Assembly (NCBI RefSeq): GCF_000384655.1 | Contig: NZ_ARQI01000127.1 | Location: 28,575-92,574, forward strand | Source of the DNA: Brachyspira innocens ATCC 29796 | GTDB taxonomy: Bacteria; Spirochaetota; Brachyspiria; Brachyspirales; Brachyspiraceae | Direction of reading: 5' to 3' | Length of the DNA stretch: 64,000 nt | Shown: piece after piece, positions 53,610 through 63,358 of the stretch | How positions within the stretch are numbered: the first letter of the stretch is position 1 | Layout: every line of letters starts with the position of its first letter | Made by a program: the position numbers and the translations under genes | The notes under the pieces: generated by a model | Database searches by the model: none | Told to the model about the DNA's origin: nothing | Seen by the model: the letters and a program-made list of their open reading frames with translations, nothing else

Positions 53610-53957
53610 ATGACTAAACAGCAGAATAAAAATCAATCAGAAGCATCGGAAAATAAGACATATTCTATAGGCTCTGTGTTTATTGTTATAGTTATATTTG
53701 TGATAATTATAAGCATATTTACATTTGCTAGAAATGTTAAAGCTAATGATATATTAAAAGAAATTTCTGCATTGGATAAAGAAATAGAACATTTAGAAAA
53801 AGAAGTAAAAGTACTTAGTGCTGAAGAGGCTGAATATTCATCTCCAAACAGATTTATAGAAATGGCTATAATTAACGGATTTACCTCTGTTACAGGGGAT
53901 AATAATGATATCTTATATTTAAAGATAGAGTCAGAAAATAAAAATCAAAACAATTAA
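53610..53957 (+). CDS. FtsL-like cell-division protein
   Basis: 115 residues: a short cytoplasmic N-terminus, one membrane helix (SVFIVIVIFVIIISIFTFAR, about 25-45), then a coiled coil (NDILKEISALDKEIEHLEKEVKVLSAEEAEY) and the PNRFIEMAIINGF motif usual in FtsL/DivIC-type proteins. Position directly behind rsmH (37 bases) matches ftsL in dcw clusters, though here the cluster ends after this gene. The divisome would use it to recruit septal synthases. It converges with hprK. Confidence 0.75.
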   Translation: MTKQQNKNQSEASENKTYSIGSVFIVIVIFVIIISIFTFARNVKANDILKEISALDKEIEHLEKEVKVLSAEEAEYSSPNRFIEMAIINGFTSVTGDNNDILYLKIESENKNQNN

Positions 53958-53963
53958 TTGAAA

Positions 53964-54926
53964 TTATTTATTTGAATTGTTTACCTTTTTTTTCTCTATT
54001 TGAGCAATTAATGCTTTGTCTAATTCTTTAGCACTATTATAACCCATTTGTTTAAGACGGAAATTTTTTGCTGCAGTTTCTATTAATATACATATGTTTC
54101 TTCCAGAACGTACTGGTAATTTGATGTATGGTACTTCCGTATTCAGCATATTATATGTCTTTTCAAAAAGCCCCATTCTGTCATACTGCTCATCATCTTT
54201 CCAATGTTCAAGTTCTACTACTAAATCAAGTCTTTTTTTATCTCTAATGGCACTCATACCAGATAATCTGCTTATATCAACAACTCCGATTCCTCTAACT
54301 TCCATATTATGGTTTATAAACTCATTAGTTTTACCTATTATTCTGCCATCTCTTAATTTTCTAAACTCTACAGTATCATCAGAAATAAGTCTATGACCTT
54401 TTGATATTAATTCTAAAGTAGCTTCACTTTTACCGACACCGCTTTTACCGAGTATTAAAACCCCAACGCCGAAAACCTCTACAAGTCCTCCATGAATAGT
54501 AAATGATTCTACAAACTCTTCTTCTATTAGAGTTTCTATTCCTCTTATCATATCATATGTTTTTAATTCACTAATAATAACACAGATATTATTTTTTTTG
54601 GCTATTTCTAAAAAGATTTCAGGCGGTGTTATGTTATAGGTAAATATACATATAGGAATTTTATAACTAAGCATTTCTTCAAATACATCTGTTTTATTTT
54701 CTTCATTAAGAGTAAGTACATAATTAGCCTCGCCCTTTCCAAATATTTGTATTCTGTCATATGCAAAGTCTTTGAAATATTTGAATAATGCCATACCAGG
54801 TCTGTTTATATCGCAGCTGAATATTTCATTTTCCATGCCGACAAAACTTGTTAAACGCCTTATTTTTAAGAAGTTATTTCTTTTTTCATTAAGATCTAGA
54901 AATTTTGATATTGATACTTTAGGCAT
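53964..54926 (-). CDS. hprK: HPr kinase/phosphorylase
   Basis: 320 residues. The N-terminal domain is followed by the kinase domain: the catalytic His145 in TIHGGLVEVFGVGVLI, Walker A GKSGVGKS at 160-167, LISKGHRLISDDTVEFRK and the HprK signature EVRGIGVVDISRLSG. It phosphorylates and dephosphorylates HPr at Ser46 in the PTS. It is the last gene of the DUF4132-rpoN-hpf-ptsN-hprK operon: its ATG overlaps the ptsN stop by one base (TAATG). HprK beside ptsN links sugar PTS and nitrogen-PTS signals. Confidence 0.95.
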   Translation of the reverse strand: MPKVSISKFLDLNEKRNNFLKIRRLTSFVGMENEIFSCDINRPGMALFKYFKDFAYDRIQIFGKGEANYVLTLNEENKTDVFEEMLSYKIPICIFTYNITPPEIFLEIAKKNNICVIISELKTYDMIRGIETLIEEEFVESFTIHGGLVEVFGVGVLILGKSGVGKSEATLELISKGHRLISDDTVEFRKLRDGRIIGKTNEFINHNMEVRGIGVVDISRLSGMSAIRDKKRLDLVVELEHWKDDEQYDRMGLFEKTYNMLNTEVPYIKLPVRSGRNICILIETAAKNFRLKQMGYNSAKELDKALIAQIEKKKVNNSNK

Positions 54927-55390
54927 TATATTTTCATTTCCTCTTTTGCAATAAGTTCCATAATCTCATCGGGTTTTTCAGCATTGATAAGTTTTTCTAA
55001 GAAATGCGGATTATCTCTTAATATTTTAGCTATTGCAGTTAATACTTTCAAATTTTCACTGGCAGAATTTTTAGGGGCAAGCAGCATAAATACGGCAAAT
55101 ACCTTCTTCTTATCTACAGATTTGTAATTTATACCATTTTTTATTGTTGCCACACTCAGTACTATATTTTTTACAGCATCAGTTTTAGCATGCGGTATAG
55201 CAATACCATTACCAACTCCTGTACTCATTAGCTGTTCTCTTGCTATAATTGCATGTTCAGCATCATCTTTACTTACAAGCAGACCAGAGCTGTCTAACCT
55301 TTCAACCATTTTAGAGAGAAGACGCTCTTTATCTGTCTCTTGTACATCTATCATTATAGATTCTTTATTTATATAATCTATCAAACTCAT
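54926..55390 (-). CDS. ptsN: PTS IIA-like nitrogen-regulatory protein PtsN
   Basis: 154 residues of an EIIA-Ntr/fructose-type domain. STGVGNGIAIPHAKTDAVKNIVLSVATIKNGINYKSVDKKKVFAVFMLLAPKNS has the phosphorylated His in IPHAKTD. ENLKVLTAIAKILRDNPHFLEKLINAEKPDEI closes the fold. GGAGGGAG precedes the ATG. In the genome context of rpoN and hpf it is more likely regulatory than a sugar carrier, but since the sucrose EIIBC lacks EIIA, a metabolic donor role is not excluded. Confidence 0.92.
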   Translation of the reverse strand: MSLIDYINKESIMIDVQETDKERLLSKMVERLDSSGLLVSKDDAEHAIIAREQLMSTGVGNGIAIPHAKTDAVKNIVLSVATIKNGINYKSVDKKKVFAVFMLLAPKNSASENLKVLTAIAKILRDNPHFLEKLINAEKPDEIMELIAKEEMKI

Positions 55391-55431
55391 ATATTACTCC
55401 CTCCAAAATGGTTTTTATTAGTAAAAATCAA

Positions 55432-56202
55432 TTAAATATCAAACATTCTTATTAATACAAATGAATTGTCAGATTCTTTGTATAATGCTTCTGCCTGTTC
55501 TGTGATGCTGCTTATATAAACAACAAATTTTTTATCTGTGTTTTCTGTCAAATATGTAACAGCTTCACTTACATTGTATTCTTTAATAAGATAATTTTCA
55601 CTTTTACTGGCATCTATATTGTTGTCTGGTGTAACGTTTACTTCATCTATATTCCAGTATTCGTCATTATAATATACTTCCAATACTTTGTCATTATCTT
55701 TAAATAAAAATACTGGAAATTTTCCTATTTTTATGCTGTATAGGTCATCGCCTTGTTTAATAGGAAGATATGCCATATATGGCTTTTTATCGCTTTTAAA
55801 ATGAAGTACAGCGTCTAATTCATCTAATGGTTTTTCATATATACCAGCAGAAGTTATAGAATAAGAATCATCTTCTTCATCGTTTTGTATGCTTTTATCT
55901 ACAACAGCTCTTTGGCTTTTATCTATGTTTCTTTCTTTTGATTTTCTTATTTCTCTTTCTATTTTTTGAAACATAGCATCTATAGCTACATATAAATCTT
56001 TTTCTTTTTCTTTATCATGAAATACTTTTTTACCGAAAGCAATAGTTCCTTGTACAGTATATTCCCCATGCATATAATCACAGATAATATTGGCGTCTAT
56101 TATTCTATCAGCATGTATTTTGATATTTTGCATCTTATTTGCTATATGTTCTCTGACATTTTTAGTAATTCTTACATTCTTTCCAATAATATTTTGATGC
56201 AT
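55432..56202 (-). CDS. hpf: ribosome hibernation promoting factor, long-type
   Basis: 256 residues. Residues 1-95 are the ribosome-binding HPF/YfiA domain: MHQNIIGKNVRITKNVREHIANKMQNIKIHADRIIDANIICDYMHGEYTVQGTIAFGKKVFHDKEKEKDLYVAIDAMFQKIEREIRKSKER. After a charged linker, the C-terminal part (about 125-256) appears to contain two copies of the short dimerisation-domain pattern (KPLDELDAVLHF...PVFLF and NVSEAVTYL...FVLIRMF), longer than the ~185-residue usual long HPF. It would dimerise ribosomes in stationary phase. AAAGGAGA precedes the ATG. Confidence 0.88.
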   Translation of the reverse strand: MHQNIIGKNVRITKNVREHIANKMQNIKIHADRIIDANIICDYMHGEYTVQGTIAFGKKVFHDKEKEKDLYVAIDAMFQKIEREIRKSKERNIDKSQRAVVDKSIQNDEEDDSYSITSAGIYEKPLDELDAVLHFKSDKKPYMAYLPIKQGDDLYSIKIGKFPVFLFKDNDKVLEVYYNDEYWNIDEVNVTPDNNIDASKSENYLIKEYNVSEAVTYLTENTDKKFVVYISSITEQAEALYKESDNSFVLIRMFDI

Positions 56203-56217
56203 AAAATCTCCTTTGTA

Positions 56218-57528
56218 TTATCGATTTCTTGATGAAAAAATATTCATACTTTTTCTATACTTGGCTATTGTTCTTCTCGATATATCAATGCCTTCGCTTT
56301 TAAGTATTAATCTAATTTTTTCATCACTTAGTTTAGCCTGAGAGTTTTCTATAATTCTTTTAATAATTTCTTTTACGCCTCTTGAGCCAAGCCCGCCATT
56401 TATAGCCCTAGAGAAAAAATATTTTATAGAAAAAGTACCCCAGACGGTATTAAGATATTTGCCGTTAGCTATTCTGCTTATAGTAGATTCGCTTAAATTA
56501 ACTTCTAAAGACATATCTTTTAAAGTTAATGGCTTTATAAACTCTTTGCCGTATTCAAAGAAATCGAGCTGAAATTTAAGCAAAGCTTCGCCTATTTTTA
56601 ATAAAGATTTTTTTCTTTCATTAGCTGCATTTATGAGGCTTTCCGCTTCTTTCTTTTTTTCTTTCAAAAAGTTTATACTATCTTTACTTTCCTCTCTACC
56701 TAATAGTTTAATATATTTTTTGCTAATTTTCAAGGGGGGTATAAAAGTTTCATCTGTTTTTACAATCCAAATTCCATTTTCTTTTAGTATAAAAAGTTCT
56801 GGAACTATATATTTTATGGAAGATGTATCATATTCTCTGGCAGGGTAGGGTTCTAATGTTTGTATGAGTTTTAATGCCTTTATAACCGTATCTTTTTCTA
56901 TACCTATACTTGAAGCTATATAATCATAGTCTTTTTTAGAAAGTTTGTCCAAATAATTTTCTACTATGTCAATAGCAGTATCATATATAAATCCGTTTTC
57001 TTTTAAGTCTTCCTTTTTTTTCATTTTTAATTGTATAGAAAGACATTCATTAATATCTTTGGCAGCCACTCCGTATGGATCAAAAGTTTTTATTACAGAT
57101 ACTATTTTTTCTATTTCTGAAACTGAAACATTAAGTATATTAGACATCTCTTCGCTTGTAGTTTTTAGATATCCGTCATGATTTATAAAACCGCATATTT
57201 GCTCTGCAAGTTCTATTTCTTTTTTGCTTTTAAAACTTATTTCTATCTGACTTTTCAAATGCGAAAATAAACTTTCTTTTCCATTTGCGGCAGTATTTTC
57301 TATTATGGAGTCAATATCTGATGACGATGATTTTGAATTGTACTTATCTTTTATATCGTATTCCAAAAACGGATTATCTTCCATCGCTTTTTCTATCTTT
57401 TCTTTTAATTCTACAGCACTTGAAGATATAACATCAAGCCATAGTCTAGTTTGATAGTTAAGCCTTAAATCATTTTTGATAGCCGTTCTTATAGATGTGT
57501 TTGCTGATAAAGATGTATTGTTAACCAT
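56218..57528 (-). CDS. rpoN: RNA polymerase sigma-54 factor
   Basis: 436 residues from the ATG at 57528, overlapping the DUF4132 stop by eight bases; a TTG at 57537 in the same frame is less likely. Region I (LRLNYQTRLWLDVISSSAVELKEKIEKAMEDNPFLEYDI) is short and less Gln-rich than in enterobacteria. The core-binding domain covers about 75-240; the C-terminal part has the helix-turn-helix TLKDMSLEVNLSESTISRIANGKYLNTVWGTFSIKYFFS and the RpoN box as SRRTIAKYRKSMNI. It directs RNA polymerase to -24/-12 promoters activated by enhancer-binding proteins, none of which is seen here. It sits upstream of hpf and ptsN as in many bacteria. Confidence 0.94.
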   Translation of the reverse strand: MVNNTSLSANTSIRTAIKNDLRLNYQTRLWLDVISSSAVELKEKIEKAMEDNPFLEYDIKDKYNSKSSSSDIDSIIENTAANGKESLFSHLKSQIEISFKSKKEIELAEQICGFINHDGYLKTTSEEMSNILNVSVSEIEKIVSVIKTFDPYGVAAKDINECLSIQLKMKKKEDLKENGFIYDTAIDIVENYLDKLSKKDYDYIASSIGIEKDTVIKALKLIQTLEPYPAREYDTSSIKYIVPELFILKENGIWIVKTDETFIPPLKISKKYIKLLGREESKDSINFLKEKKKEAESLINAANERKKSLLKIGEALLKFQLDFFEYGKEFIKPLTLKDMSLEVNLSESTISRIANGKYLNTVWGTFSIKYFFSRAINGGLGSRGVKEIIKRIIENSQAKLSDEKIRLILKSEGIDISRRTIAKYRKSMNIFSSRNR

Positions 57529-60500
57529 AAAAACCAAGCGATAAATAATATATCAATGTGCTTATAAATCTATTAGATATTTCTTTAGGGTGTATATTAA
57601 CTCCAAATCTGTTATGATCCTCCAGTTTATAAAACTTTATATTATCAATTTCTATATCTTCATCATAAAGACTGCAGTTTATTTCTGCTGCTATTTTTAA
57701 CACATCATCTAATAAATAATATGATACATGCTCTTCAAAATATTCTACTTTCATATCTAATTCTTTTGATAATTTTTCCATATATTCAAAAGATAACTGC
57801 TTGTTTTTTAGGCAAACTATAGCATCATTTTCTATATCACTTTCTTTTAGAAAATATCTTTTTAATTTTACCTGTTCTACAGGCTGATTTATTTCATAAA
57901 GTTCTAATTGATAAGCCCAAATTTTTTGATAGTCCTCATCTTTATCAATAGGGTGATATAATGTTATATAATATTTTATATTTTTAGGGAGTTCGTATAA
58001 ATCTTCATCTATAGAAATTAAAGATCCGTCCTCCATATATCTGAAACATTCTATTAAATTATTATCTTCATCATATACACCCCAAATGAATGAAAGAGTG
58101 AAATACTGCATAACTGGATTTTCTACAAATACTTCAAAAAAAGTTTCATAATCCCATTTTCTTCCGTTAAACATAACTTTTTTCAATTTCTCTTTCTGAT
58201 ATGTAATTATAGCCTCTAATGAATTACGTATATTAACTAAATCCATTTTTGCATTTTTTACTCTCTCTTCATCATCTCCTTCTATAGCATCTGGAAGTTC
58301 TTTTATTATCTTATGGTTAGAGTTATCTATTATTTCCAAATATGAGTCGCTTAAAAGCTGAAGTGTAAAACTTTGTTTGCCGTAATTAATAATTTTGTTT
58401 CTTTCTGTATTAAATCCTAAATTTGGAATAACTTTATCAAATAAATTGTCTATAGGTATATTTAAACATTCTGATGCTTTTTCAAATGAATCTATAGCTG
58501 CATTTTTTAATTTTTTGTTCTTTGACATATATATAATATTATTTATTATCATAAGAGCAAATTTTTCACCGTTCATAGCTATTGCAGGTATTATATATGC
58601 TGCTAAAGATGATTTGAAATTATCATGCCAGTATTCTATTCTATCGTATAAATTTACTATTTGATTATAGTCAGCATAAATGCAGTAGGGGATAATAATA
58701 TTTTTTTTATTTTCATCAGCACCATTATCTATCCAGTATTTGTATACATTTTCAAGAGCAGCTCTAAAAGAAGGCATGTCAAATAAATCAACAATCTTAT
58801 CTATATCCTTTATTCTGTACGGCTCTTCAAGAAGCATATATTCAAGAAGTATATATTTCATTACTCTTACAGGTACTTTCGTATTTTTATCCTTTCTCAA
58901 AACTACATCAGATATTAATGCATCATCTATAAAATCAATAATATGTTCATAATTTTCATCATAATAATCATCTATATATTGCATTACATCATTTATTGTT
59001 TGAAATTTAAAACTTTTTCTGTTATAGTTCCATCTTTTTATGATATTCTTTAAATGAAACTGCACATCCTCTCTATAGGCATGTATAGAGCTTTCTACAT
59101 ATGGTCTGGAATTGTACTCATCTTTTTCTATCAATTCCAAAGCACATTTTAATACTTCTTTATTTTTTAAATGAAGTACATAACATAGTGCTGAGTAATT
59201 TGTTATTGCGGCTTTATCTTTTCTATACAGCATTTCTAAAAAATCAGCTAATGCATAACCTTTATGAGCAACTGCTTTCAAAAACTTTTTATCATGAAAT
59301 AAATCTATTACATAATCAGTATTTTTGTTTATAAGTTTGAGAATATACTGCTGTTTAAATATATATATAGGGTAGCTGTAAATATATGTTATTATTAAAT
59401 CTTTTAAATCTAAATCATATCCCTCAAGGTATTCTAATACTTCTTTTAACTTTATACTATAAAACTCTTTTCTATCTTTAATCATTAATGGTATGGCAAG
59501 ATTATAAGGCATAGCTTTTAATAAGGCTCTTACTATTTTTCTTGCCTTTTCATTATAGTCATACATCAATATTATAATTTTTGATGTGAATATTATTTCA
59601 TTGCTTAATGTAATATTTATATCGTATTTATCTATACTTTCTAATAGTTCAAATATATCATCTGATTTTTTATTATATATTTTTTCTATTTCACTTTTTA
59701 GATTTGCGGTGAAATAATCTATACTTTTTTCTAGTACATTTATATCTGCTTTATCATCTTTTGCATTTAAAAGTATGCATGTTGATACCACTTTCATTTC
59801 TATGATATAAGGTATTTCAACATGCTTTAATATATCAGAAAGTTTATAAAATGATTCTTTATCATTTTGATATAATAATTTTATTCCGTAAAAAATTTTA
59901 TTGGAGTTTATTAATATATTATGATCTAAGTACTTTACTAAAAATATAAAATATTTAGGTATTTGAAAACTATCCAAATAATCTAAAAACTCATTAAAAT
60001 TTTTATCCCGAAATTTAGTTATTAAATTTTTTCTTGTAAGAAAGAATAATCTTACTAAATATGCTAAGTTTATAAGCAAATCTTTATTTTCATTTAATAA
60101 TTTGTTTTCAAATAAATACAAAAATTTATTTTGAATTTTTTCATCTCTGTCTATAACCAATATTAAAGATAGTATAGCATCTAAATATTCTGCCTTATCA
60201 CAGTATTCAAGCAGTTTGTCTATATTGCTGTAATCTCCGTAATATATTTTTTGAGTAACCGCCATTAAAGGTATTAGTATATCTTCTTTATATTCAGAAA
60301 CAATACTATCAGTATTTGAACTGCATATATCATCTATGTAATGTTCAGTTTCTTTTGGGAAATACTTTTTAGCATAATATAAATATATAAATGTGTTCAT
60401 TTTGGCATTCATTATTTCATTAGAAATAGGGTTAATATTGTATGAATGCCTTTTATATTCTCTGTTCCAATCATTAATTTTTTTTAAAGATATGCATTTT

Positions 60501-60805
60501 AAGAGAGCTTCTTTTATACTTAATCCAGATACTATATTTATTATAAGTATCTCAAATATATATATATTTTCTATGTCATGCATAGATATAACTTTAAATA
60601 GTCTAATTAAGCTGTCATCTTCTTTATTAAAAGTATATAAATCTAATAATTTTGAATATATGCTATGATTATTTGATATTGAATATTCTATTTCTTTAGG
60701 ATTGAAATCTATATTTTCAGTTTCATTATAAACATATTTTTTTATATTATCTATATATGGGTGTTTTTTAAAAATATCATCTATATAAGTTTTATCAATG
60801 CTCAT
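57521..60805 (-). CDS. DUF4132-domain protein (1094 aa)
   Basis: A large, soluble, mostly helical protein, AT-rich and without a signal peptide. The C-terminal 280 residues match the DUF4132 pattern: KKVMFNGRKWDYETFFEVFVENPVMQYFTLSFIWGVYDEDNNLIECFRYMEDGSLISIDEDLYELPKNIKYYITLYHPIDKDEDYQKIWAYQLELYEINQPVEQVKLKRYFL (HP...W...L...QP). The first ~800 residues look like helical repeats (HEAT-like). Such proteins are sometimes annotated molybdate-metabolism regulators (MolR), but their function is not established. AAGG precedes the ATG, and rpoN follows with an eight-base overlap, so it is the first gene of that operon. Confidence 0.8.
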   Translation of the reverse strand: MSIDKTYIDDIFKKHPYIDNIKKYVYNETENIDFNPKEIEYSISNNHSIYSKLLDLYTFNKEDDSLIRLFKVISMHDIENIYIFEILIINIVSGLSIKEALLKCISLKKINDWNREYKRHSYNINPISNEIMNAKMNTFIYLYYAKKYFPKETEHYIDDICSSNTDSIVSEYKEDILIPLMAVTQKIYYGDYSNIDKLLEYCDKAEYLDAILSLILVIDRDEKIQNKFLYLFENKLLNENKDLLINLAYLVRLFFLTRKNLITKFRDKNFNEFLDYLDSFQIPKYFIFLVKYLDHNILINSNKIFYGIKLLYQNDKESFYKLSDILKHVEIPYIIEMKVVSTCILLNAKDDKADINVLEKSIDYFTANLKSEIEKIYNKKSDDIFELLESIDKYDINITLSNEIIFTSKIIILMYDYNEKARKIVRALLKAMPYNLAIPLMIKDRKEFYSIKLKEVLEYLEGYDLDLKDLIITYIYSYPIYIFKQQYILKLINKNTDYVIDLFHDKKFLKAVAHKGYALADFLEMLYRKDKAAITNYSALCYVLHLKNKEVLKCALELIEKDEYNSRPYVESSIHAYREDVQFHLKNIIKRWNYNRKSFKFQTINDVMQYIDDYYDENYEHIIDFIDDALISDVVLRKDKNTKVPVRVMKYILLEYMLLEEPYRIKDIDKIVDLFDMPSFRAALENVYKYWIDNGADENKKNIIIPYCIYADYNQIVNLYDRIEYWHDNFKSSLAAYIIPAIAMNGEKFALMIINNIIYMSKNKKLKNAAIDSFEKASECLNIPIDNLFDKVIPNLGFNTERNKIINYGKQSFTLQLLSDSYLEIIDNSNHKIIKELPDAIEGDDEERVKNAKMDLVNIRNSLEAIITYQKEKLKKVMFNGRKWDYETFFEVFVENPVMQYFTLSFIWGVYDEDNNLIECFRYMEDGSLISIDEDLYELPKNIKYYITLYHPIDKDEDYQKIWAYQLELYEINQPVEQVKLKRYFLKESDIENDAIVCLKNKQLSFEYMEKLSKELDMKVEYFEEHVSYYLLDDVLKIAAEINCSLYDEDIEIDNIKFYKLEDHNRFGVNIHPKEISNRFISTLIYYLSLGFYG

Positions 60806-60872
60806 GGGTACAGCCTTAAAATATATATACTATGATACTATACCATATTTTTACAAAAAAATGAATAAAAAA

Positions 60873-61709
60873 TTAATCAATTATGAATACTACTTTACAA
60901 TTTTTTATAGCATTTTTTAGATTTGTACTGCTCATAATGATACTTGCATCTTCATTTCCTATAACCAAATCGCTTGCAAGTCTTCCTCTAGCTCTCCAAG
61001 CAACCACATTATATGGTTTTTGACCTATTATATTTGTAATGTTAGAATTTGTTAGGAAAGAATTTGTAGAATATGTGATATATCCATTAGTAGCAGCTAC
61101 ATTTTTATTGATGTATGCTATACTGTATATTTCATTTCCGTTTTCATCATATACTGTAGGAAATAATGACGGAGTAAATCCTATATTTCTGGCATCTATT
61201 ACAAGGCTGTCATAGTCTGTACCTGTATCAAAATATGTTATTATAGGCTCTGTTTTATATTCGTTTATATTATTTACCAAATCATACATTAAATTATTTG
61301 TAGTGATATCCAAAGCCATAAGTACCTTAACACTTGTTCTTGTAGGGTATGATATTCCAACAAGTCTTGCATTATTTATGGAGCTTACAACTTTCTCTTT
61401 TAGTATTCTATTTTCTTCTATTATACTGTAGATAGTATCCTCGCTATTTATAGGAATATTTCCTAGTGTATCATATAGTGTTTTTATAGTTTCTTCTTCT
61501 GCCTGCTGCTGTAATATAAGAAGTGCTTCTGGGTGAAGACGAGTATCTGTTAAAAAGTCTGCTGTAGCATCGGCATATATTGTATATGTGGTATAATCAA
61601 CTCTTCCTTCGCCTGTATTCACTAATATGTTATTATTAGTTACTGAGGTATACTGTGCAAAAAGCAGCATATTTATGCTTACAAACAATAAAATAACTTT
61701 AATATTCAT
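60873..61709 (-). CDS. exported protein of unknown function
   Basis: 278 residues. MNIKVILLFVSINMLLFAQYT is a signal peptide with an A-Q-type cleavage site. The mature part includes LVGISYPTRTSVKVLMALDITTNNLMYDL, LVIDARNIGFTPSLFPTVYDENGNEIYSIAYINKNVAATNGYITYS and VVAWRARGRLASDLVIGNEDASIIMSSTNLKNAIKNCKVVFIID. The ARNIGFTPSLFPTVYDENGNEIY and NEDASII segments resemble exported proteins, some annotated LPP20-like, in spirochaetes and Deltaproteobacteria, but I cannot name the family securely. It is probably periplasmic or outer-membrane-associated and may belong with the ankyrin gene upstream, 67 bases away. Confidence 0.6.
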   Translation of the reverse strand: MNIKVILLFVSINMLLFAQYTSVTNNNILVNTGEGRVDYTTYTIYADATADFLTDTRLHPEALLILQQQAEEETIKTLYDTLGNIPINSEDTIYSIIEENRILKEKVVSSINNARLVGISYPTRTSVKVLMALDITTNNLMYDLVNNINEYKTEPIITYFDTGTDYDSLVIDARNIGFTPSLFPTVYDENGNEIYSIAYINKNVAATNGYITYSTNSFLTNSNITNIIGQKPYNVVAWRARGRLASDLVIGNEDASIIMSSTNLKNAIKNCKVVFIID

Positions 61710-61776
61710 ATCAACTCCAATATACTGTAAATATTCTCGGTTTATAAAAAAAATACTTAAAGATATTTTTATGAGT

Positions 61777-62571
61777 TTATCTTCTTTTTTCTAGCTTCTG
61801 CACATATGTAGATACATTAATATAGCCGTTATATTTCATAACTTCATAAGCACGAAGCCCTATTGAATTAGGTTCTGTATAGTTTATATTATTATATATT
61901 AAATACCTTGCTATATCTATTTTCGTAGCATAAAATACGGCATTTTGTCCCCAGTCATCTTTTTCATTGATATCTACTTTTAATTCTTCTACTAAATATT
62001 TTATTAAATTTAAATGCTCATTTTCAACAGCATACATAAGTATTGTTTTTCCTAAAATATCTCTTTTACTTATGTCAGCACCGCTTTTTATTAGTAGTTT
62101 TACAGAATATAAATCTCCAGCCTCGCATGCATAATGAAGAGCAGTTTTACCGTTATTATCAGCAATATTAACATCAGCATTATTGTTTATAAGAAGGTTT
62201 AATATATATGGATAATTGGCAGATAGTATCAAAGCATTTTCGCCTTTATTATTTGTAATAGTTATATCCGCATTTTTATCTATAAGGTAATCTGCTAAAT
62301 CATAATACCCTATAGATACAGCTTCCATAAGCAGAGTATTGCCGTTTTTATTTGTACTGTTTATATCATTGTTGTTTTCTAAATATCTGTCTATGCTTGC
62401 TATAATATATGGTAATTTATTGTCATGTGTTATGCTGTCAAATATAGTTGGCTTTTTTGGAATATTGGAATACTCTATATTTTTATAATCTTCAGTGTCT
62501 ATTATATTATCAAATGAATTTGGCATGAGACATCTGCACATTATAATCATTAAAATTAAATACTTTTTCAA
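61777..62571 (-). CDS. exported ankyrin-repeat protein
   Basis: 264 residues from a TTG at 62571 with AGGAGA upstream. The N-terminus (MKKYLILMIIMCRCLMPNSFDN) looks like a signal peptide. Residues 70-260 form about six ankyrin repeats, for example NKNGNTLLMEAVSIGYYDLADYLIDKNADITITNNKGENALILSANYPYILNLLINNNADVNIADNNGKTALHYACEAGDLYSVKLLIKSGADISKRDILGKTILMYAVENEHLNLIKYLVEE. A periplasmic or surface protein-protein interaction role is likely. Ankyrin proteins are numerous in this type of spirochaete. Confidence 0.88.
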   Translation of the reverse strand: MKKYLILMIIMCRCLMPNSFDNIIDTEDYKNIEYSNIPKKPTIFDSITHDNKLPYIIASIDRYLENNNDINSTNKNGNTLLMEAVSIGYYDLADYLIDKNADITITNNKGENALILSANYPYILNLLINNNADVNIADNNGKTALHYACEAGDLYSVKLLIKSGADISKRDILGKTILMYAVENEHLNLIKYLVEELKVDINEKDDWGQNAVFYATKIDIARYLIYNNINYTEPNSIGLRAYEVMKYNGYINVSTYVQKLEKRR

Positions 62572-62602
62572 ATAAATCTCCTAAATTATTTTAATTATAT
62601 TA

Positions 62603-63358
62603 TTATTTATTTCTAACTTTTTCAAGCTCGCTTAACATAAACTCTAAATCAGATATGACTTTATCTTCCTCTTTTTGATTTCTTAATATATAAGCAGGGT
62701 GATAAGTTGCTATAACAGGTACATCTTTTCCATTATTATTGTAGTAATGTACTTTATTTCTAGCTTTCCCGAAAGGTGTTTTTAAGTCAAAATCTATTAA
62801 ATTACCGAATCCATGACGGCCTAATGCACATATTATTTTAGGATTAAGTATCTGTAATTGACGAACAAAGAAATCTCTGCAATTAGCTTTTTCTTCAGGC
62901 AAAGGATCTCTGTTTTCAGGGGGACGGCATTTTAGAGCGTTCATTATATAGTATTTTTCTTTATTGATATTCATTTTTTCAATCCATTTGTCAAGAAGTT
63001 TTCCTCCTCTTCCTACAAATGGAAGTCCTTGTTTATCCTCGTCTGCTCCCGGTGCCTCTCCTACAAATACTATATCAGGTTCTTCATCACCGCGTCCGAA
63101 TACTACATTTAATCTGCTATTACATAATGCCTCACATTTCATACATTTTTCTACTTCACTATATATCTTTTTTAATTCTTCATTTTTTATTTCTTTCATT
63201 GATTCCATACCTTTATTAATATCTTTTTCTTCTTTTTTTACTGCTTGCTGTGCTTTTTTGGGATTTCTTAATATTATTTTTTTATTGTGCTGGCTGCATA
63301 TTACATTTGAGAATTTTATTTTATTGTGCTGTAAAAAATAGCTTTCTATTTTGTTCAT
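62603..63358 (-). CDS. family 4 uracil-DNA glycosylase (4Fe-4S)
   Basis: 251 residues. EVEKCMKCEALCNSRLNVVFGRGDEEPDIVFVGEAPGADEDKQGLPFVGRGGKLLDKWIEKM, YYIMNALKCRPPENRDPLPEEKANCRDFFVRQLQILNPKIICALGRHG and VPVIATYHPAYILRNQ are the type 4/5 UDG motifs: GEAPGxDED for the catalytic loop, the HP region near the C-terminus, and cysteines in the first and ...KCRPP...NC segments for a 4Fe-4S cluster. It removes uracil from DNA. The first ~75 residues, basic and low-complexity, are an extension relative to thermophile enzymes, so the true start may be later. AGGA precedes the ATG. Confidence 0.9.
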   Translation of the reverse strand: MNKIESYFLQHNKIKFSNVICSQHNKKIILRNPKKAQQAVKKEEKDINKGMESMKEIKNEELKKIYSEVEKCMKCEALCNSRLNVVFGRGDEEPDIVFVGEAPGADEDKQGLPFVGRGGKLLDKWIEKMNINKEKYYIMNALKCRPPENRDPLPEEKANCRDFFVRQLQILNPKIICALGRHGFGNLIDFDLKTPFGKARNKVHYYNNNGKDVPVIATYHPAYILRNQKEEDKVISDLEFMLSELEKVRNK

